A DNA stretch of 64,000 nt from Pontibacter anaerobius (GCF_026241195.1 NZ_JAPFQO010000007.1:124001-188000), one strand, 5' to 3'. Shown: positions 40,555-49,563, counted from the first letter of the stretch. Notes: generated from the sequence alone by a model not told the origin. Numbers and translations are program-made.

Positions 40555-43050
40555 TTACAGGTTTTTATCTTCTAGACTAACTTCTTCTTCTAATCTCAAC
40601 TTCAACTGGCTCAGGTCAAGTTCCTCGTCCTCGTGCTCCAGGTAGAACTCGTCGTAGTGCTCAATCAGGGCATACGGATCGCGCTCAAACTTGCCGCTAT
40701 CGAAGCTCATCAGCAAAGTTGGCAATATAATCAGGTTTGTGAATAATGCAATCAGCAAACTCACCGACATCAGCACACCCAGGGCCTTGGTGCCGCCAAA
40801 CTCCGAGAAGGCGAAAATCACAAAGCCGAAGAACAGGATCACCGAAGTATAAATCATACTTGTGCCCGCCTCCGTAAGGCTGGTGGTGATGGCCCGGCTC
40901 ACATTGAACCCGTTGCTCAGCAACTCACTCCTATACTTGGCCAGGAAGTGAATGGAGTCGTCGATGGCGATGCCGAGGGCGATACTGAAGATCAGCGCCG
41001 TGCTCGGCTTTAGCGGGATGTTGAAAAAGCCCATCAGGCCACCGGCTATCACCAGCGGTATCATGTTCGGTATCAGCGAGATGATTACCACCCTTGCCGA
41101 CTTAAACAACAGCGCGATCACTAAAGTTACCAACACAAAGGCAAGTATAAGGCTGGAGCGCAGGTTGTTGATAAGGTACTCATTGCCTTTGATGAACAGC
41201 AGCGTGGTGCCCGTCAGGCTCACCGTGGTCTGGGCGCCGGAATCATCCCGGGTGAAGGTCATGGTATTGCCCTCCTCGGCTACCGAAACGCCCTCGCCGC
41301 CGTAGATCTCGCGCAGCTCCGGCTTTATCTTGTTAAGTATAAGCGTGTCGAGTTCACGGGAACCGGCATCGGCCACCTTTAGGGAGATGCGTGCCTGCTG
41401 CCCGGTGCTATCCACGAAGGCGCGGAGTAGGCGCTGGTTGGCTCCATCGTTCTGCTTGGCCAAGTAGCTGAAGATAAAGTTTCGCTCCGTGTTGTCGGGC
41501 AAGCGGTACGAACCTGGATCGCCTCCGTAGAATGCCTGCGTGGCCGTCTTCACCAGGCCCACCACCGAAATCGGGGCGGAAAGTATAGGCTGCGTACGCA
41601 GGAAGTTCTCCAGCTCGTTCAGTTTGTTCAGGTTCGGCAGACGCATCACGCCCTGCTTCACGCCTGTGTCCACGATGATCTCCAGCGGCATTACCCCGTT
41701 GAAGTGGTTCTCGAAGAAGGCCAGGTCTGCATTTACGCTGCTTTCCTCCGGTAGGTCATCCACCATGTAGGATACCGTCTTCACTTTATAAATACCGAAC
41801 AGTGACAGCCCGATGGCCAGGATCGTGAAGAAGTATACCAAGTGGCGCTTGCGGTGCACGATGTAGTCGAAGAACTCCAGCAGTTTGTTCAGCGGACGGG
41901 CATCTAAGTGGCGCAGCTGACGCGGGCTTGGCGGCGGCAGGTAGGAAAACACCACCGGAATCAGCACCAGGCTCACGATAAAGGTCACGAAAATGTTGAT
42001 GCCGGCCACTACTCCGAACTCGTAAAGTATGGCCACGTGCGTAAACGTGAACACGATAAAGCCGATGGCCGTGGTCGTGTTCGTCACTAGGTTCACCACC
42101 CCGATCTTACTAATCACGCGTGAAAGGGCCAGTATCTTGTTGCCGTGCTTGCGGTAGTCGTAGTGGTAGCGCGTGAGCAGGTACGTGGAGTTCGGGATAC
42201 CGATGACCACTAGTATGGCAGGTATGAGCCCGGTTAAAAGGGAAATCTTAAAGCCCAGCAGCGAGAGCGTGCCCAGGACCCATACCACCACCAGGCTAAT
42301 TACCAGCAGCGGGAAGATAACGGCATAGAACGAGCGGAAGAAGATGAAAAGCGTAACGCCTGTTACCAGCAATGCCAGCAGCAGGAACATCTTCATTTCG
42401 GCGGCCACCTTGGTCGTCATCACGGCGCGCACAAAAGGCAACCCGGCGTAGTGCAGTTTTACACCTGTGTTCTTCGTGAAAGCCTCGGTATGCGCCATCA
42501 CGTTGTCCATCACCTCCACGCGGCGGGCCGAGTTCAGGTAGGCTGGGTCTACGGTGATGGCCAGCAGGGTGGCTCCTGTTTTATCGTTGATGATCTGCCC
42601 ATCGTAGAAGCCCTGGTTACGCACCACCTGCATCAGGCTGTCGAGCTGGGGCTGTGTTTCGGGCATTGGCGAGAAGATAGGCGCCGTAGTAAATCTGCGC
42701 TCAGCAGTATCTTTCACCACCTGCACCAGGTTCGGCAGCGAGATCACGGCCTTAACGCCCTCCACCCCGCTTAACTGCTCAGACAGTGTTTTTAACTGCT
42801 GGAAATTCTGCAGCTTGTATACTTTGTTGTCCTGCATGCCCACCACCAGGATATTCCCGTCTTCGCCAAAGGTTTGCTTGAAGCGCTGGAAATACTGCAT
42901 GTCCACATCCTCTTTGGATACGACATTGGCAAAATCGTAAGACATTTCTGCGTTTCTGGCATGATAGGCCATAAAAGCAGTAAGCGCGGCTAAGACCAAC
43001 ATCAGTCTTAACCTGTATTTGATAATAAAAATGGCAATTTTATTCCACAT
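40555..43050 (-). CDS. RND-superfamily (MMPL/HpnN-like) membrane protein
   Basis: About 831 residues when started at 43050 (MWNKIAIFIIKYRLRLMLVL), the first plausible ATG before a membrane helix; a longer frame upstream lacks support. It has two halves, each with a membrane helix, a large periplasmic domain and a five-helix bundle. Conserved pieces are ITLFIFFRSF-like helix ends, GLIPAILVVIGIPNSTYLLTRYHYDY (near 290) and ALGIAIDDSIHFLAKYRSEL (near 745), where the Asp pair serves proton coupling. Such RND proteins export lipids or other hydrophobic compounds without an outer membrane channel. It ends 4 bp before ileS. A TACCTTTG promoter element lies at 43069-43076. Confidence 0.9.
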   Translation of the reverse strand: MWNKIAIFIIKYRLRLMLVLAALTAFMAYHARNAEMSYDFANVVSKEDVDMQYFQRFKQTFGEDGNILVVGMQDNKVYKLQNFQQLKTLSEQLSGVEGVKAVISLPNLVQVVKDTAERRFTTAPIFSPMPETQPQLDSLMQVVRNQGFYDGQIINDKTGATLLAITVDPAYLNSARRVEVMDNVMAHTEAFTKNTGVKLHYAGLPFVRAVMTTKVAAEMKMFLLLALLVTGVTLFIFFRSFYAVIFPLLVISLVVVWVLGTLSLLGFKISLLTGLIPAILVVIGIPNSTYLLTRYHYDYRKHGNKILALSRVISKIGVVNLVTNTTTAIGFIVFTFTHVAILYEFGVVAGINIFVTFIVSLVLIPVVFSYLPPPSPRQLRHLDARPLNKLLEFFDYIVHRKRHLVYFFTILAIGLSLFGIYKVKTVSYMVDDLPEESSVNADLAFFENHFNGVMPLEIIVDTGVKQGVMRLPNLNKLNELENFLRTQPILSAPISVVGLVKTATQAFYGGDPGSYRLPDNTERNFIFSYLAKQNDGANQRLLRAFVDSTGQQARISLKVADAGSRELDTLILNKIKPELREIYGGEGVSVAEEGNTMTFTRDDSGAQTTVSLTGTTLLFIKGNEYLINNLRSSLILAFVLVTLVIALLFKSARVVIISLIPNMIPLVIAGGLMGFFNIPLKPSTALIFSIALGIAIDDSIHFLAKYRSELLSNGFNVSRAITTSLTEAGTSMIYTSVILFFGFVIFAFSEFGGTKALGVLMSVSLLIALFTNLIILPTLLMSFDSGKFERDPYALIEHYDEFYLEHEDEELDLSQLKLRLEEEVSLEDKNL

Positions 43051-43068
43051 GGTCCGGCTACAATTCGG

Positions 43069-43076
43069 CAAAGGTA
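43069..43076 (-). promoter_or_regulatory. Candidate -7 element of the RND-ileS promoter
   Basis: Minus strand TACCTTTG matches TAnnTTTG, 19 bp before the RND ATG. No clear TTG at -33 was found. Confidence 0.4.
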
Positions 43077-43139
43077 CGGATTTTTTGCGCACGCTGCAGA
43101 GCATCAGCCGGTAATCCTGCCATCCGGAGGATATAAAAA

Positions 43140-43163
43140 TAGCCCCAGCCATGGCCGGGGCTA
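43140..43163 (-). terminator. Terminator after the amber-interrupted pseudogene
   Basis: TAGCCCC and GGGGCTA arms (7 bp) enclose a GC-rich inner part containing GCCATGGC. The leftward transcript would continue into a run of U (AAAAAT on the plus strand at 43134-43139). Confidence 0.75.
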
Positions 43164-43186
43164 CCTAAGTATGCTATAAGCCTCTT

Positions 43187-43354
43187 TCAGCTTTTCTTTT
43201 TTGAAGATGCGCCACTTCCGTAGGCCTTGTTCATTGGCACACAGTTAGGCACCGTTTTGCCGCTTTTCTCTTTCGTTCCTACTGGTTTGTAGCCTTCCTA
43301 GCAGGGATTTTCATTCTTCAAGCTGTGTTTATTGCTGTTAACTGATTCGGACAT
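43187..43354 (-). pseudogene. Small NPCW/GYKPVGT-type protein interrupted by an in-frame TAG
   Basis: On the minus strand ATG at 43354 opens MSESVNSNKHSLKNENPC. A TAG follows at codon 19, and the same frame continues EGYKPVGTKEKSGKTVPNCV and PMNKAYGSGASSKKKS to a TGA at 43187. Known small proteins with this pattern read NPCWxGYxxVGTKxKxGKxVPNCVP, so the TAG replaces a Trp codon (TGG) by a single base change. The frame downstream is intact and followed by a terminator, so the mutation is recent, a sequencing error, or the codon is read through. The function of the family is unknown. Confidence 0.8.
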
Positions 43355-43721
43355 GTGCTTTGCGAGTTAGTTATAGCAACTTGTACGGCTAAGGTGCGCC
43401 TTCCTTTTTATACTTTGCCGTGGCTATGGGTCATGTTAGTAAACGGCTGTAACTCCTATGCAGTAGCTTGTTTACAACTCCATCTCTCTTACTATACAAT
43501 TGTACTGATAATAAGCTTATTCCAGTATTTGTATCTTGGTTCCCTTCTCCAGTTTCGCACAAGCAGTGGCATCAGTTGTTAACAGTAAGGAGCTTTATTA
43601 TACTTAACATAAGTAATGCACTTAAAGGCGAATCTTATTCTTTTTATCCCTAAATATAGCTCCAGCGGAAGGTACGGTTTTACAAATTATGGGATAGAAG
43701 CCTTGCCTGCAGGAAACAAAA
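43355..43721. other. AT-rich spacer without a gene
   Basis: 367 bp between the small pseudogene and csbD. Short rightward frames exist but have no start signal, conserved residues or codon bias. TATACTT occurs at 43409 and 43599. It may contain the promoter of the pseudogene. Nothing else was recognised. Confidence 0.5.
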
Positions 43722-43723
43722 AC

Positions 43724-43751
43724 CCCCCGCTCACTTACTGGTGAGCGGGGG
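43724..43751 (-). terminator. Terminator of csbD
   Basis: Perfect arms CCCCCGCTCAC and GTGAGCGGGGG (11 bp) with a 6-nt loop, 22 bp past the csbD stop. Plus-strand A tract upstream gives U-rich ending on the minus transcript. Confidence 0.92.
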
Positions 43752-43772
43752 ATTCAAACAAATTCACTTGTT

Positions 43773-43964
43773 CTACATGCGATCTATCCATTCCTTGATC
43801 TCATGCTTTGTTTTGCCTATCTTTTGTTGCATCCGGCCCAGCCATTCATCCTGCCTGCCTTCTTCATAGGTCAGGTCGTCGTCGGTTAAGTCGCCGTACT
43901 CCTGCTTCATCTTGCCCTTCAATTCGTTCCAATTGCCCCGGGCTCTGTATTCTGTCTCTCTCAT
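43773..43964 (-). CDS. CsbD-like general stress protein
   Basis: A 63-residue hydrophilic protein of the CsbD family, small, helical, stress-induced proteins of unknown mechanism. The core RGNWNELKGKMKQEYGDLTDDDLTYEEGR contains the family signature (WxxxKGxxKxxxGxLTDDD), and the second half GRMQQKIGKTKHEIKEWI is the amphipathic helix. The length is typical. The gene is isolated, with its own terminator. Confidence 0.93.
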   Translation of the reverse strand: MRETEYRARGNWNELKGKMKQEYGDLTDDDLTYEEGRQDEWLGRMQQKIGKTKHEIKEWIDRM

Positions 43965-44067
43965 AGTTTTATCGCGTTGATTAGCAATAGTATAACGTAT
44001 GGCAAGAACCAGTAGTTTTCAAAGCATGCTTCTGCAGGAACACTTTTATACTTGTGTTACTTGCCTG

Positions 44068-45735
44068 TTAGCTAGAGGGAGTCACCGCTGCCGCAGTTTG
44101 CACCTGTTCTACCCGAAAGCTGGGGGCCTGGTAATCTTCTGGCAGGTAATGTGCCGGTATGGTAACCATGTTCCCATCGCGCTGTGCCCTGTAGTGCGGC
44201 GACAGAATCTCTATGCCCGCCTCGTTAAACTTATCCTGAATGTTCTGGTGGATGCCGGAGTAAGTAGCGGCCATTTTATTGGCCGCGAAAGTATAAGCGT
44301 TCAGTTGATAACTCACGTAAAAATCGTCGAGGCTGGTCTGTAACACGAATGGCTGGGGTGTTTTTTCCACGTTTGGCGCGGCCAGGGCAGCGTCTATCAA
44401 CGCCTGGTGCACCTTTGGCCAGGGCACATCGTAGCCGATGGTAACGGTGGTATGCAGCACCAGCCCCTTCTCGCTATGCTCGCTGCAGGAGGTAAAGTTG
44501 GTGGTGTGGTTGTTCAGGATCATGGCGTTCGGGATGGTGATGTCCTCATTCTTGATCGTCCTGACCCTAGTCACCAGCAGCGTCTTCTCGATCACATCCC
44601 CCGAAATCTCCCCTATCTTGATCCTGTCGCCGAGCTTAAAGGAGCGCATGTAGGTGAGCACCAGGCCGGCCACCATGTTGGCGATGGCTGAGGAAGAGCC
44701 CAGCGAGAAAAGTATACCCAGGAAAACCGACACCCCCTGGAAAACGGCTGAGTCGGAGCCAGGCAAGTATGGCCAGATCACCACAAACATAAACGCGTAG
44801 AGCAGAAACCGCACAATGTTGTAGGTAGGTTTGGCCCAATCGCGGTAAAAGCCCGGCACCTCCAGTTTGCCGCTTTCCACCTCCCCTGCCAGGAAGCGTA
44901 TAAACTTTACCACATAGTGTGTCACCACCACTATCACAAGTATGGCCAGCAGGTTGGGGATATAGTTTATCGCCCCCATACCAATGTTGCGGAGCGGGTT
45001 GAGGATGTAGCTTAACAAGGTATCGGCATAGCTTTCCGTCCAGGGGAAGATGCTGAATAGCACAGGCAACAGGATGTACACCATCACGAAAAGTGTGATA
45101 AGGCGGATAAACCTGGCCACTGTAAGTACCACAGCCACCTCGCGCTCCGGCGTCAGCATTTCGTAGTCTTTTACCTTCAGCCCCTTCAGCCGCTTGTCCT
45201 TCTGCTCCTCAATTTTTAGGAAGATGAACTGGAAGAACTTGTTCACATACTTTACCAGCACGTAGAACACGAGCAGCACCAGTAGCGCCAGCCCTATCTC
45301 GATCAGAATACTCTTCAGGCTATACTGCTCCGCCGACTTTACTGCACTTTCTTTTATTTTGGCTGCATACAGTGTGGCAAGCTCCTGCCGTGGTTTTTCG
45401 GCCACTTCCGCGTCTGTCTCTGTTACGCTCATCAGCACACGGTCCAGGTACACGATATCCGTTGTGAGCACATTCTCCACCACCTTCACCGAGTCTGCTT
45501 GCAGAAACCGCTCCTCAGACAGCTCTTTTACTCTTTTGCTAATCGCCGCCGCACGGTCTTCCTTGCTGAAGGAGCCCACTGGATTATAGATGTAAAACAG
45601 CGTATCGCGGTGCAGTTTCACTGGTGCGCCCACTGGTTGCTCCTGCTCTTCCAGTACAGGAGGCTGCTCCTGCGCCACTACATTACCGAAGGTTAAAAGT
45701 GCCACCAGGCACAGCATAATCTTTACGACTTTCAT
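44068..45735 (-). CDS. Mechanosensitive channel of the MscS family
   Basis: A 555-residue inner membrane channel that opens under membrane tension. A signal peptide (MKVVKIMLCLVALLTFGNVVA) and a periplasmic stretch of about 110 residues come first, then about five membrane helices. The pore helix SVFLGILFSLGSSSAIANMVAGLVLTYMRSFKLGDRIKIGEISGDVIEK near residues 335-385 is the classic MscS TM3 with Gly/Ala packing and leads into the cytosolic beta domain. A C-terminal cage domain follows (TTVTIGYDVPWPKVHQALIDAA). It is monocistronic. The extended N-terminus resembles MscK/YnaI-type members rather than the short E. coli MscS. Confidence 0.92.
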   Translation of the reverse strand: MKVVKIMLCLVALLTFGNVVAQEQPPVLEEQEQPVGAPVKLHRDTLFYIYNPVGSFSKEDRAAAISKRVKELSEERFLQADSVKVVENVLTTDIVYLDRVLMSVTETDAEVAEKPRQELATLYAAKIKESAVKSAEQYSLKSILIEIGLALLVLLVFYVLVKYVNKFFQFIFLKIEEQKDKRLKGLKVKDYEMLTPEREVAVVLTVARFIRLITLFVMVYILLPVLFSIFPWTESYADTLLSYILNPLRNIGMGAINYIPNLLAILVIVVVTHYVVKFIRFLAGEVESGKLEVPGFYRDWAKPTYNIVRFLLYAFMFVVIWPYLPGSDSAVFQGVSVFLGILFSLGSSSAIANMVAGLVLTYMRSFKLGDRIKIGEISGDVIEKTLLVTRVRTIKNEDITIPNAMILNNHTTNFTSCSEHSEKGLVLHTTVTIGYDVPWPKVHQALIDAALAAPNVEKTPQPFVLQTSLDDFYVSYQLNAYTFAANKMAATYSGIHQNIQDKFNEAGIEILSPHYRAQRDGNMVTIPAHYLPEDYQAPSFRVEQVQTAAAVTPSS

Positions 45736-45945
45736 CTCTCTACATGTAGATTATCCACTTAAGCTACTAAAAAATCTGCACAAAACAGCCATGGCTGCTG
45801 CAGTAGCCGGCTTAAGCAAGTATAAATGCTGTTGTTGAACTCCAGGGTTTAGGCGGGGATTTTTAAAGTATAAAGTATAGGTTACAAGACACTTGTACTT
45901 AATGAGGCATTTTTAAAACTGTCTTTTATCCACAGCTCAAAACAG

Positions 45946-45977
45946 AAGAGGCAGCCTGGTTTTCCAGACTGCCTCTT
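45946..45977 (-). terminator. Terminator of glyS
   Basis: Arms AAGAGGCAGCCTGG and CCAGACTGCCTCTT (one internal mismatch) with a 4-nt loop, 24 bp past the glyS stop. Confidence 0.85.
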
Positions 45978-46001
45978 ATTATCATAAGTATGATTTTATA
46001 C

Positions 46002-47504
46002 TTACGCAAGTTTTTCTAACACACTCTTGAAGCTAACTGCCTTGTTAATGTAGCTGTGCAGTTCGCTGATCGGCATGCGTACCTGCTCGCGTGTGTCGCG
46101 GTCGCGCACGGTTACGGTGTTATCCTCCAGCGTCTGGTGATCCACGGCGATACAGAATGGCGTTCCGATCAGGTCCTGGCGGGTATAGCGCTTGCCGATG
46201 CTGTCGCGCTCCTCGTAGATCATGTTGAAGTCGTACTTCAGCTCTTCGAAGATCTCGTTCGCTTTTTCCGGCAGACCGTCCTTCTTCGTCAGCGGAAGTA
46301 TAGCGGCTTTTACCGGGGCAAGCGCCGGGTGCAGCTTCAGGAACGTGCGGCTCTTGGTGCTGTCCCCCTCGGTGATTTCCTCTTCGGTGAAGGCGCTGCA
46401 GAGCACCATCAGGAACAGGCGATCGGCTCCTACGGATGTCTCGATCACGTATGGCACGTAGTTTCCGTATGGCTTGCCCTCCTCGTTCAGGTCGTTGTCG
46501 AAGTACTGCAGTTTCTTGCGGCTCAGCTCCTGGTGCTGCGTCAGGTCGAAATCGGTGCGGGAGTGAATGCCCTCTACCTCTTTGAAACCAAACGGGAACT
46601 CGAACTCGATGTCCAGAGCGGCGTTGGCGTAGTGGGCCAGCTTCTCGTGGTTGTGGAAACGCAGCTTGTCGATCGGCACACCGATGGCCTCGTGCCACTT
46701 GCGGCGGGTGTCTCTCCACTGCTCGTACCACTCCATCTCGGTGCCAGGGCGCACGAAGAACTGCATCTCCATCTGCTCAAACTCGCGCATACGGAAGATG
46801 AACTGGCGCGCCACGATCTCGTTACGGAAGGCCTTACCGATTTGTGCGATACCGAAAGGCACTTTCATGCGGCCTGTCTTCTGCACGTTCAGGAAGTTCA
46901 CGAATATACCCTGTGCCGTTTCCGGGCGCAGGTAAATGGTGCTGGCATCCTCGGCCACAGACCCTACCTGGGTAGAGAACATCAGGTTAAACTGACGCAC
47001 TTCCGTCCAGTTAGCGGTGCCGGATACCGGGCATTTGATATCTTCTTTGATGATCAGCTCACGCACACCGTCCAGATCCTCGGCGCCGAGCAGCTTGCCC
47101 ATCTCCACGAGCAGCTCGCTGGCTTTCTCGTAGTGGCCGTCTTTCTCGTACTGAGCCGCCTTGTCTTCCAGCAGCACGTCGGCACGGTAGCGTTTCTTCG
47201 AGTCCTTGTTATCGATCATCGGGTCGTTGAAGCTGTCCACGTGGCCCGAGGCCTTCCAAACCAGCGGGTGCATGAAAATGGCAGCGTCCAGACCTACTAC
47301 GTTCTGGTTCAGCTGGGTCATGCTTTTCCACCACAGGTTTTTAATGTTGTTCTTCAGCTCCACGCCCATCTGGCCGTAGTCGTACACGGCCTGCAAGCCA
47401 TCATAAATCTCGCTTGACGGGAATATAAAGCCATACTCCTTCGCGTGCGAGATGATATCTTTTAACTGAGCGTTTTCTACAGGTGTTTTTTCTTGTGTCG
47501 CCAT
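46002..47504 (-). CDS. glyS: Glycyl-tRNA synthetase, single-chain (alpha2) type
   Basis: Charges tRNA-Gly. The 500-residue protein is the class II homodimeric form. Motif 1 region is near residue 25 (GFIFPSSEIYDGLQAVYDYG), motif 2 includes FGIAQIGKAFRNEI (near 217), and motif 3 is ADRLFLMVLC near 357. The C-terminal anticodon-binding domain ends RMPISELHSYI. The start is fixed by MATQEKTPVENAQ. A TATATTTG element sits 5 bp upstream of the ATG, so transcription may begin at the start codon. The gene has its own terminator and diverges from the PiT-like gene. Confidence 0.96.
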   Translation of the reverse strand: MATQEKTPVENAQLKDIISHAKEYGFIFPSSEIYDGLQAVYDYGQMGVELKNNIKNLWWKSMTQLNQNVVGLDAAIFMHPLVWKASGHVDSFNDPMIDNKDSKKRYRADVLLEDKAAQYEKDGHYEKASELLVEMGKLLGAEDLDGVRELIIKEDIKCPVSGTANWTEVRQFNLMFSTQVGSVAEDASTIYLRPETAQGIFVNFLNVQKTGRMKVPFGIAQIGKAFRNEIVARQFIFRMREFEQMEMQFFVRPGTEMEWYEQWRDTRRKWHEAIGVPIDKLRFHNHEKLAHYANAALDIEFEFPFGFKEVEGIHSRTDFDLTQHQELSRKKLQYFDNDLNEEGKPYGNYVPYVIETSVGADRLFLMVLCSAFTEEEITEGDSTKSRTFLKLHPALAPVKAAILPLTKKDGLPEKANEIFEELKYDFNMIYEERDSIGKRYTRQDLIGTPFCIAVDHQTLEDNTVTVRDRDTREQVRMPISELHSYINKAVSFKSVLEKLA

Positions 47505-47508
47505 GCCG

Positions 47509-47516
47509 CAAATATA
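47509..47516 (-). promoter_or_regulatory. Candidate -7 element of glyS, possible leaderless start
   Basis: Minus strand TATATTTG (TAnnTTTG) lies only 4 bp before the glyS ATG. Initiation at the usual distance would place +1 at or near the A of ATG. Confidence 0.4.
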
Positions 47517-47672
47517 CTTCTTTCGTGTTTGATTATGTTATGTCTCAAGCTATTGTTTTCTCATCCCACCACCCGCTTCTTACTGGCCGCTTTGCCTCAA
47601 TCGTGTTTGCCCTTAAATTTTTGTGCAAGTGCCTTGGGTAGCGTATTAACAATTTCTTAACATTGGGCGAAA

Positions 47673-47701
47673 TTGCGTAACATTAAATTAAAGTAACTTT
47701 G
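47673..47701 (+). promoter_or_regulatory. Promoter of the PiT-like transporter gene
   Basis: TTG at 47673-47675 and TAACTTTG at 47694-47701 are 18 bp apart, matching the Bacteroidota -33/-7 pair. The gene starts 35 bp downstream. Confidence 0.7.
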
Positions 47702-47736
47702 CGCCGTATTTTATATTTTATCAACCTTATAAAACA

Positions 47737-48873
47737 ATGGGCAAAGTTAAAAAAGCCAAAGGGCATGTAGCACCTGTTCAGCCGTACAAGTTCAGGAAAC
47801 GGTACAAACAAGTTGACATCTACATCCAAAAAGAAAAGAACTTCCTTTACTTCATTGCCTTTTCTCTCATCCTGGCCGGTTTAGTATATCCATACGCTTC
47901 TATAGCGATGTGGGTAGGCTTTGCTTTCGCTGGTTATTCTGCCATCGCTAACGATAGTATCCAGACCATCGGTACTTTTATTGTTTCCAATGAGGATAAG
48001 AAATGGTACTGGCAGTGGCTCTTTATGGGTACCATCTTCCTGGGCACCGTCTTCTACAGCTGGTATGCTTTTGACGGTGATGTTACCTACCAGCGCCTTT
48101 CTTCCAAAGGCTTTGACCAGAACATAGACAGCTTTGTATACCTGCAGTTAGCTGCCCCTATCGTGCTGTTGCTGTTAACCCGTTTCCGCATTCCGGTTTC
48201 TACCACGTTCATGCTCCTGAGCGTGTTTACGGTAAGCTCGGGTGCCATCATCAGCATGGTTAGCAAAAGTTTGATGGGTTACGTGGCAGCTTTCGGAGCG
48301 GCTCTTATCATCTATCTGGCGCTTACCAAAATTATCAAGCGCTTTATAAAAGGCGAGGCGCACGGAGCCTGGGTGGTTGCCCAATGGGTGATCAGTGGCT
48401 TTTTATGGCATACCTGGCTTGCCCAGGACCTGGCTAACGTAGCTGTGTACCTGCCACGCCAGTTAGGTGTGTGGGAGTTTGCGGCTTTCGCCGGATTTAT
48501 CTTCCTGGGCCTTGGCTTCATGTTCTTTAAGCGTGGCGAGAAGATCCAGCACATCATTAACGAGAAATCGGAAGTACGCGACGTGCGCAGCGCCACTATC
48601 ATTGACCTGGTTTACGCCATCATCCTGTACTACTTTAAGGAGCTAAACAATATCCCTATGAGTACGACCTGGGTGTTTGTGGGTCTGTTGGCAGGCCGTG
48701 AACTCGGTATGCGCCTGCGTGCCCACGATTCATCTACCAAGTTTGCCAAAACCTTTGGCCTGATCGGAAAAGACATTCTTTCGGTTACTATTGGTCTGAT
48801 CATCTCGATTATTCTGGCCGTGGCCATTAACCCGGTAATCCAGGAAGAGCTGATCAACTTCTTCTTCAATTAA
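47737..48873 (+). CDS. Divergent PiT-family (inorganic phosphate transporter-like) membrane protein
   Basis: A 378-residue protein with about ten helices. Two PiT-type repeats are recognisable: GYSAIANDSIQTIGTFIVSN (residues 65-84), where PiT proteins have GANDxxNAIGT, and NNIPMSTTWVFVGLLAGREL (near 308), where PiT has PVSTTH. The spacing between them and the inverted topology fit a phosphate/cation symporter fold. The substitution of key Asn and His residues (IQ for NA, W for H) leaves substrate uncertain. The N-terminal 35 residues are basic and cytosolic. It has its own promoter and terminator. Confidence 0.82.
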   Translation: MGKVKKAKGHVAPVQPYKFRKRYKQVDIYIQKEKNFLYFIAFSLILAGLVYPYASIAMWVGFAFAGYSAIANDSIQTIGTFIVSNEDKKWYWQWLFMGTIFLGTVFYSWYAFDGDVTYQRLSSKGFDQNIDSFVYLQLAAPIVLLLLTRFRIPVSTTFMLLSVFTVSSGAIISMVSKSLMGYVAAFGAALIIYLALTKIIKRFIKGEAHGAWVVAQWVISGFLWHTWLAQDLANVAVYLPRQLGVWEFAAFAGFIFLGLGFMFFKRGEKIQHIINEKSEVRDVRSATIIDLVYAIILYYFKELNNIPMSTTWVFVGLLAGRELGMRLRAHDSSTKFAKTFGLIGKDILSVTIGLIISIILAVAINPVIQEELINFFFN

Positions 48874-48893
48874 GATTTTATCTTCAAAAGTAT

Positions 48894-48917
48894 AAGCCCG
48901 GCAGCAATGTCGGGCTT
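48894..48917 (+). terminator. Terminator of the PiT-like gene
   Basis: Arms AAGCCCGGCA and TGTCGGGCTT (one G-T pair) with a 4-nt loop and a following T tract, 21 bp after the stop. AAGTATA (48888) immediately precedes it. Confidence 0.9.
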
Positions 48918-49054
48918 TTTTGTTGTGCAGCGGCTGTGGATTTCTGGGCCATCTGTAACGTATAAAAACTGCTTTGGAAGTACATAGCACAGCTTTTCGT
49001 TATACTTATGCACAACAATTTAGAGGAGATTATACTTTGGTTCGGGCACAAAAA

Positions 49055-49081
49055 AGCCCCGGCCATACTTTAGCCGGGGCT
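49055..49081 (-). terminator. Terminator of the downstream end of the 52-49 kb leftward operon
   Basis: Arms AGCCCCGGC and GCCGGGGCT (9 bp, perfect) with CATACTTTA as the loop, 24 bp past the stop of the acidic-protein gene. The minus transcript ends in a U run. Confidence 0.92.
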
Positions 49082-49104
49082 CTTCTTTTATACTTTGTGT
49101 CGCC

Positions 49105-49563
49105 TTATTTCTCAGGCCAAACTACTTCCAGGTCATCATTAATGAATACCCCGAAATTCACAGCTATCAGCTGGTCCTCGTCGAAGTATAGGTCGATCAT
49201 TTCTTTCTCAAAGGAGATGCGGGTTTCGCCGGTTTCTGCTTCCTCTTCCTCCGGGTTAATGATGTCATGGTCTGCAAAAAGCTGCAGGATCTGCTCGCGG
49301 CTCATCTCGAAAACGCGCTCTCCGAAGATCAGGACCTCACGGTTTGCCGTTTCGATGCAGCTCAGGCGGTAGTCGTCTTCCTTATCGAAGTACAGTGAAT
49401 AGCCTTCTTCCCAGTAGTTCCAGGCCTGATGCTCAAACTCGTCCTCCTCATCAGATTCCTCAACTTCTTCGGGCTCTCCTATCAGTTCTTCTACCTCGTC
49501 CATTGTCAGGCCAAACTTGATCTTGCCAAGCCCTTTGCCCAACCTGATGTCTTTGTTGATCAT
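49105..49563 (-). CDS. Conserved acidic protein of unknown function (152 aa)
   Basis: A soluble, very acidic protein. The N-terminal IRLGKGLGKIKFGLTMDEVEELIGEPEEVEE resembles the strand-helix start of proteins that look up to a GxTxxEVxxxLGxP motif (SmpA/OmlA-like topology), but there is no signal peptide. A central Glu/Asp-rich stretch and aromatic strands (WNYWEEGYSLYFD, KEMIDLYFDEDQLIAVNFG) follow. It is unlike any enzyme I recognise. Similar proteins are frequent in Cytophagales. It has its own candidate promoter at 49590-49597 and the terminator at 49055. Confidence 0.75.
   Translation of the reverse strand: MINKDIRLGKGLGKIKFGLTMDEVEELIGEPEEVEESDEEDEFEHQAWNYWEEGYSLYFDKEDDYRLSCIETANREVLIFGERVFEMSREQILQLFADHDIINPEEEEAETGETRISFEKEMIDLYFDEDQLIAVNFGVFINDDLEVVWPEK

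Noticed and set aside
46056..47417. 453-codon frame opposite glyS
   Set aside because: It is antisense to a fully recognisable glycyl-tRNA synthetase and shows no domain; its length reflects biased codon use on the opposite strand.
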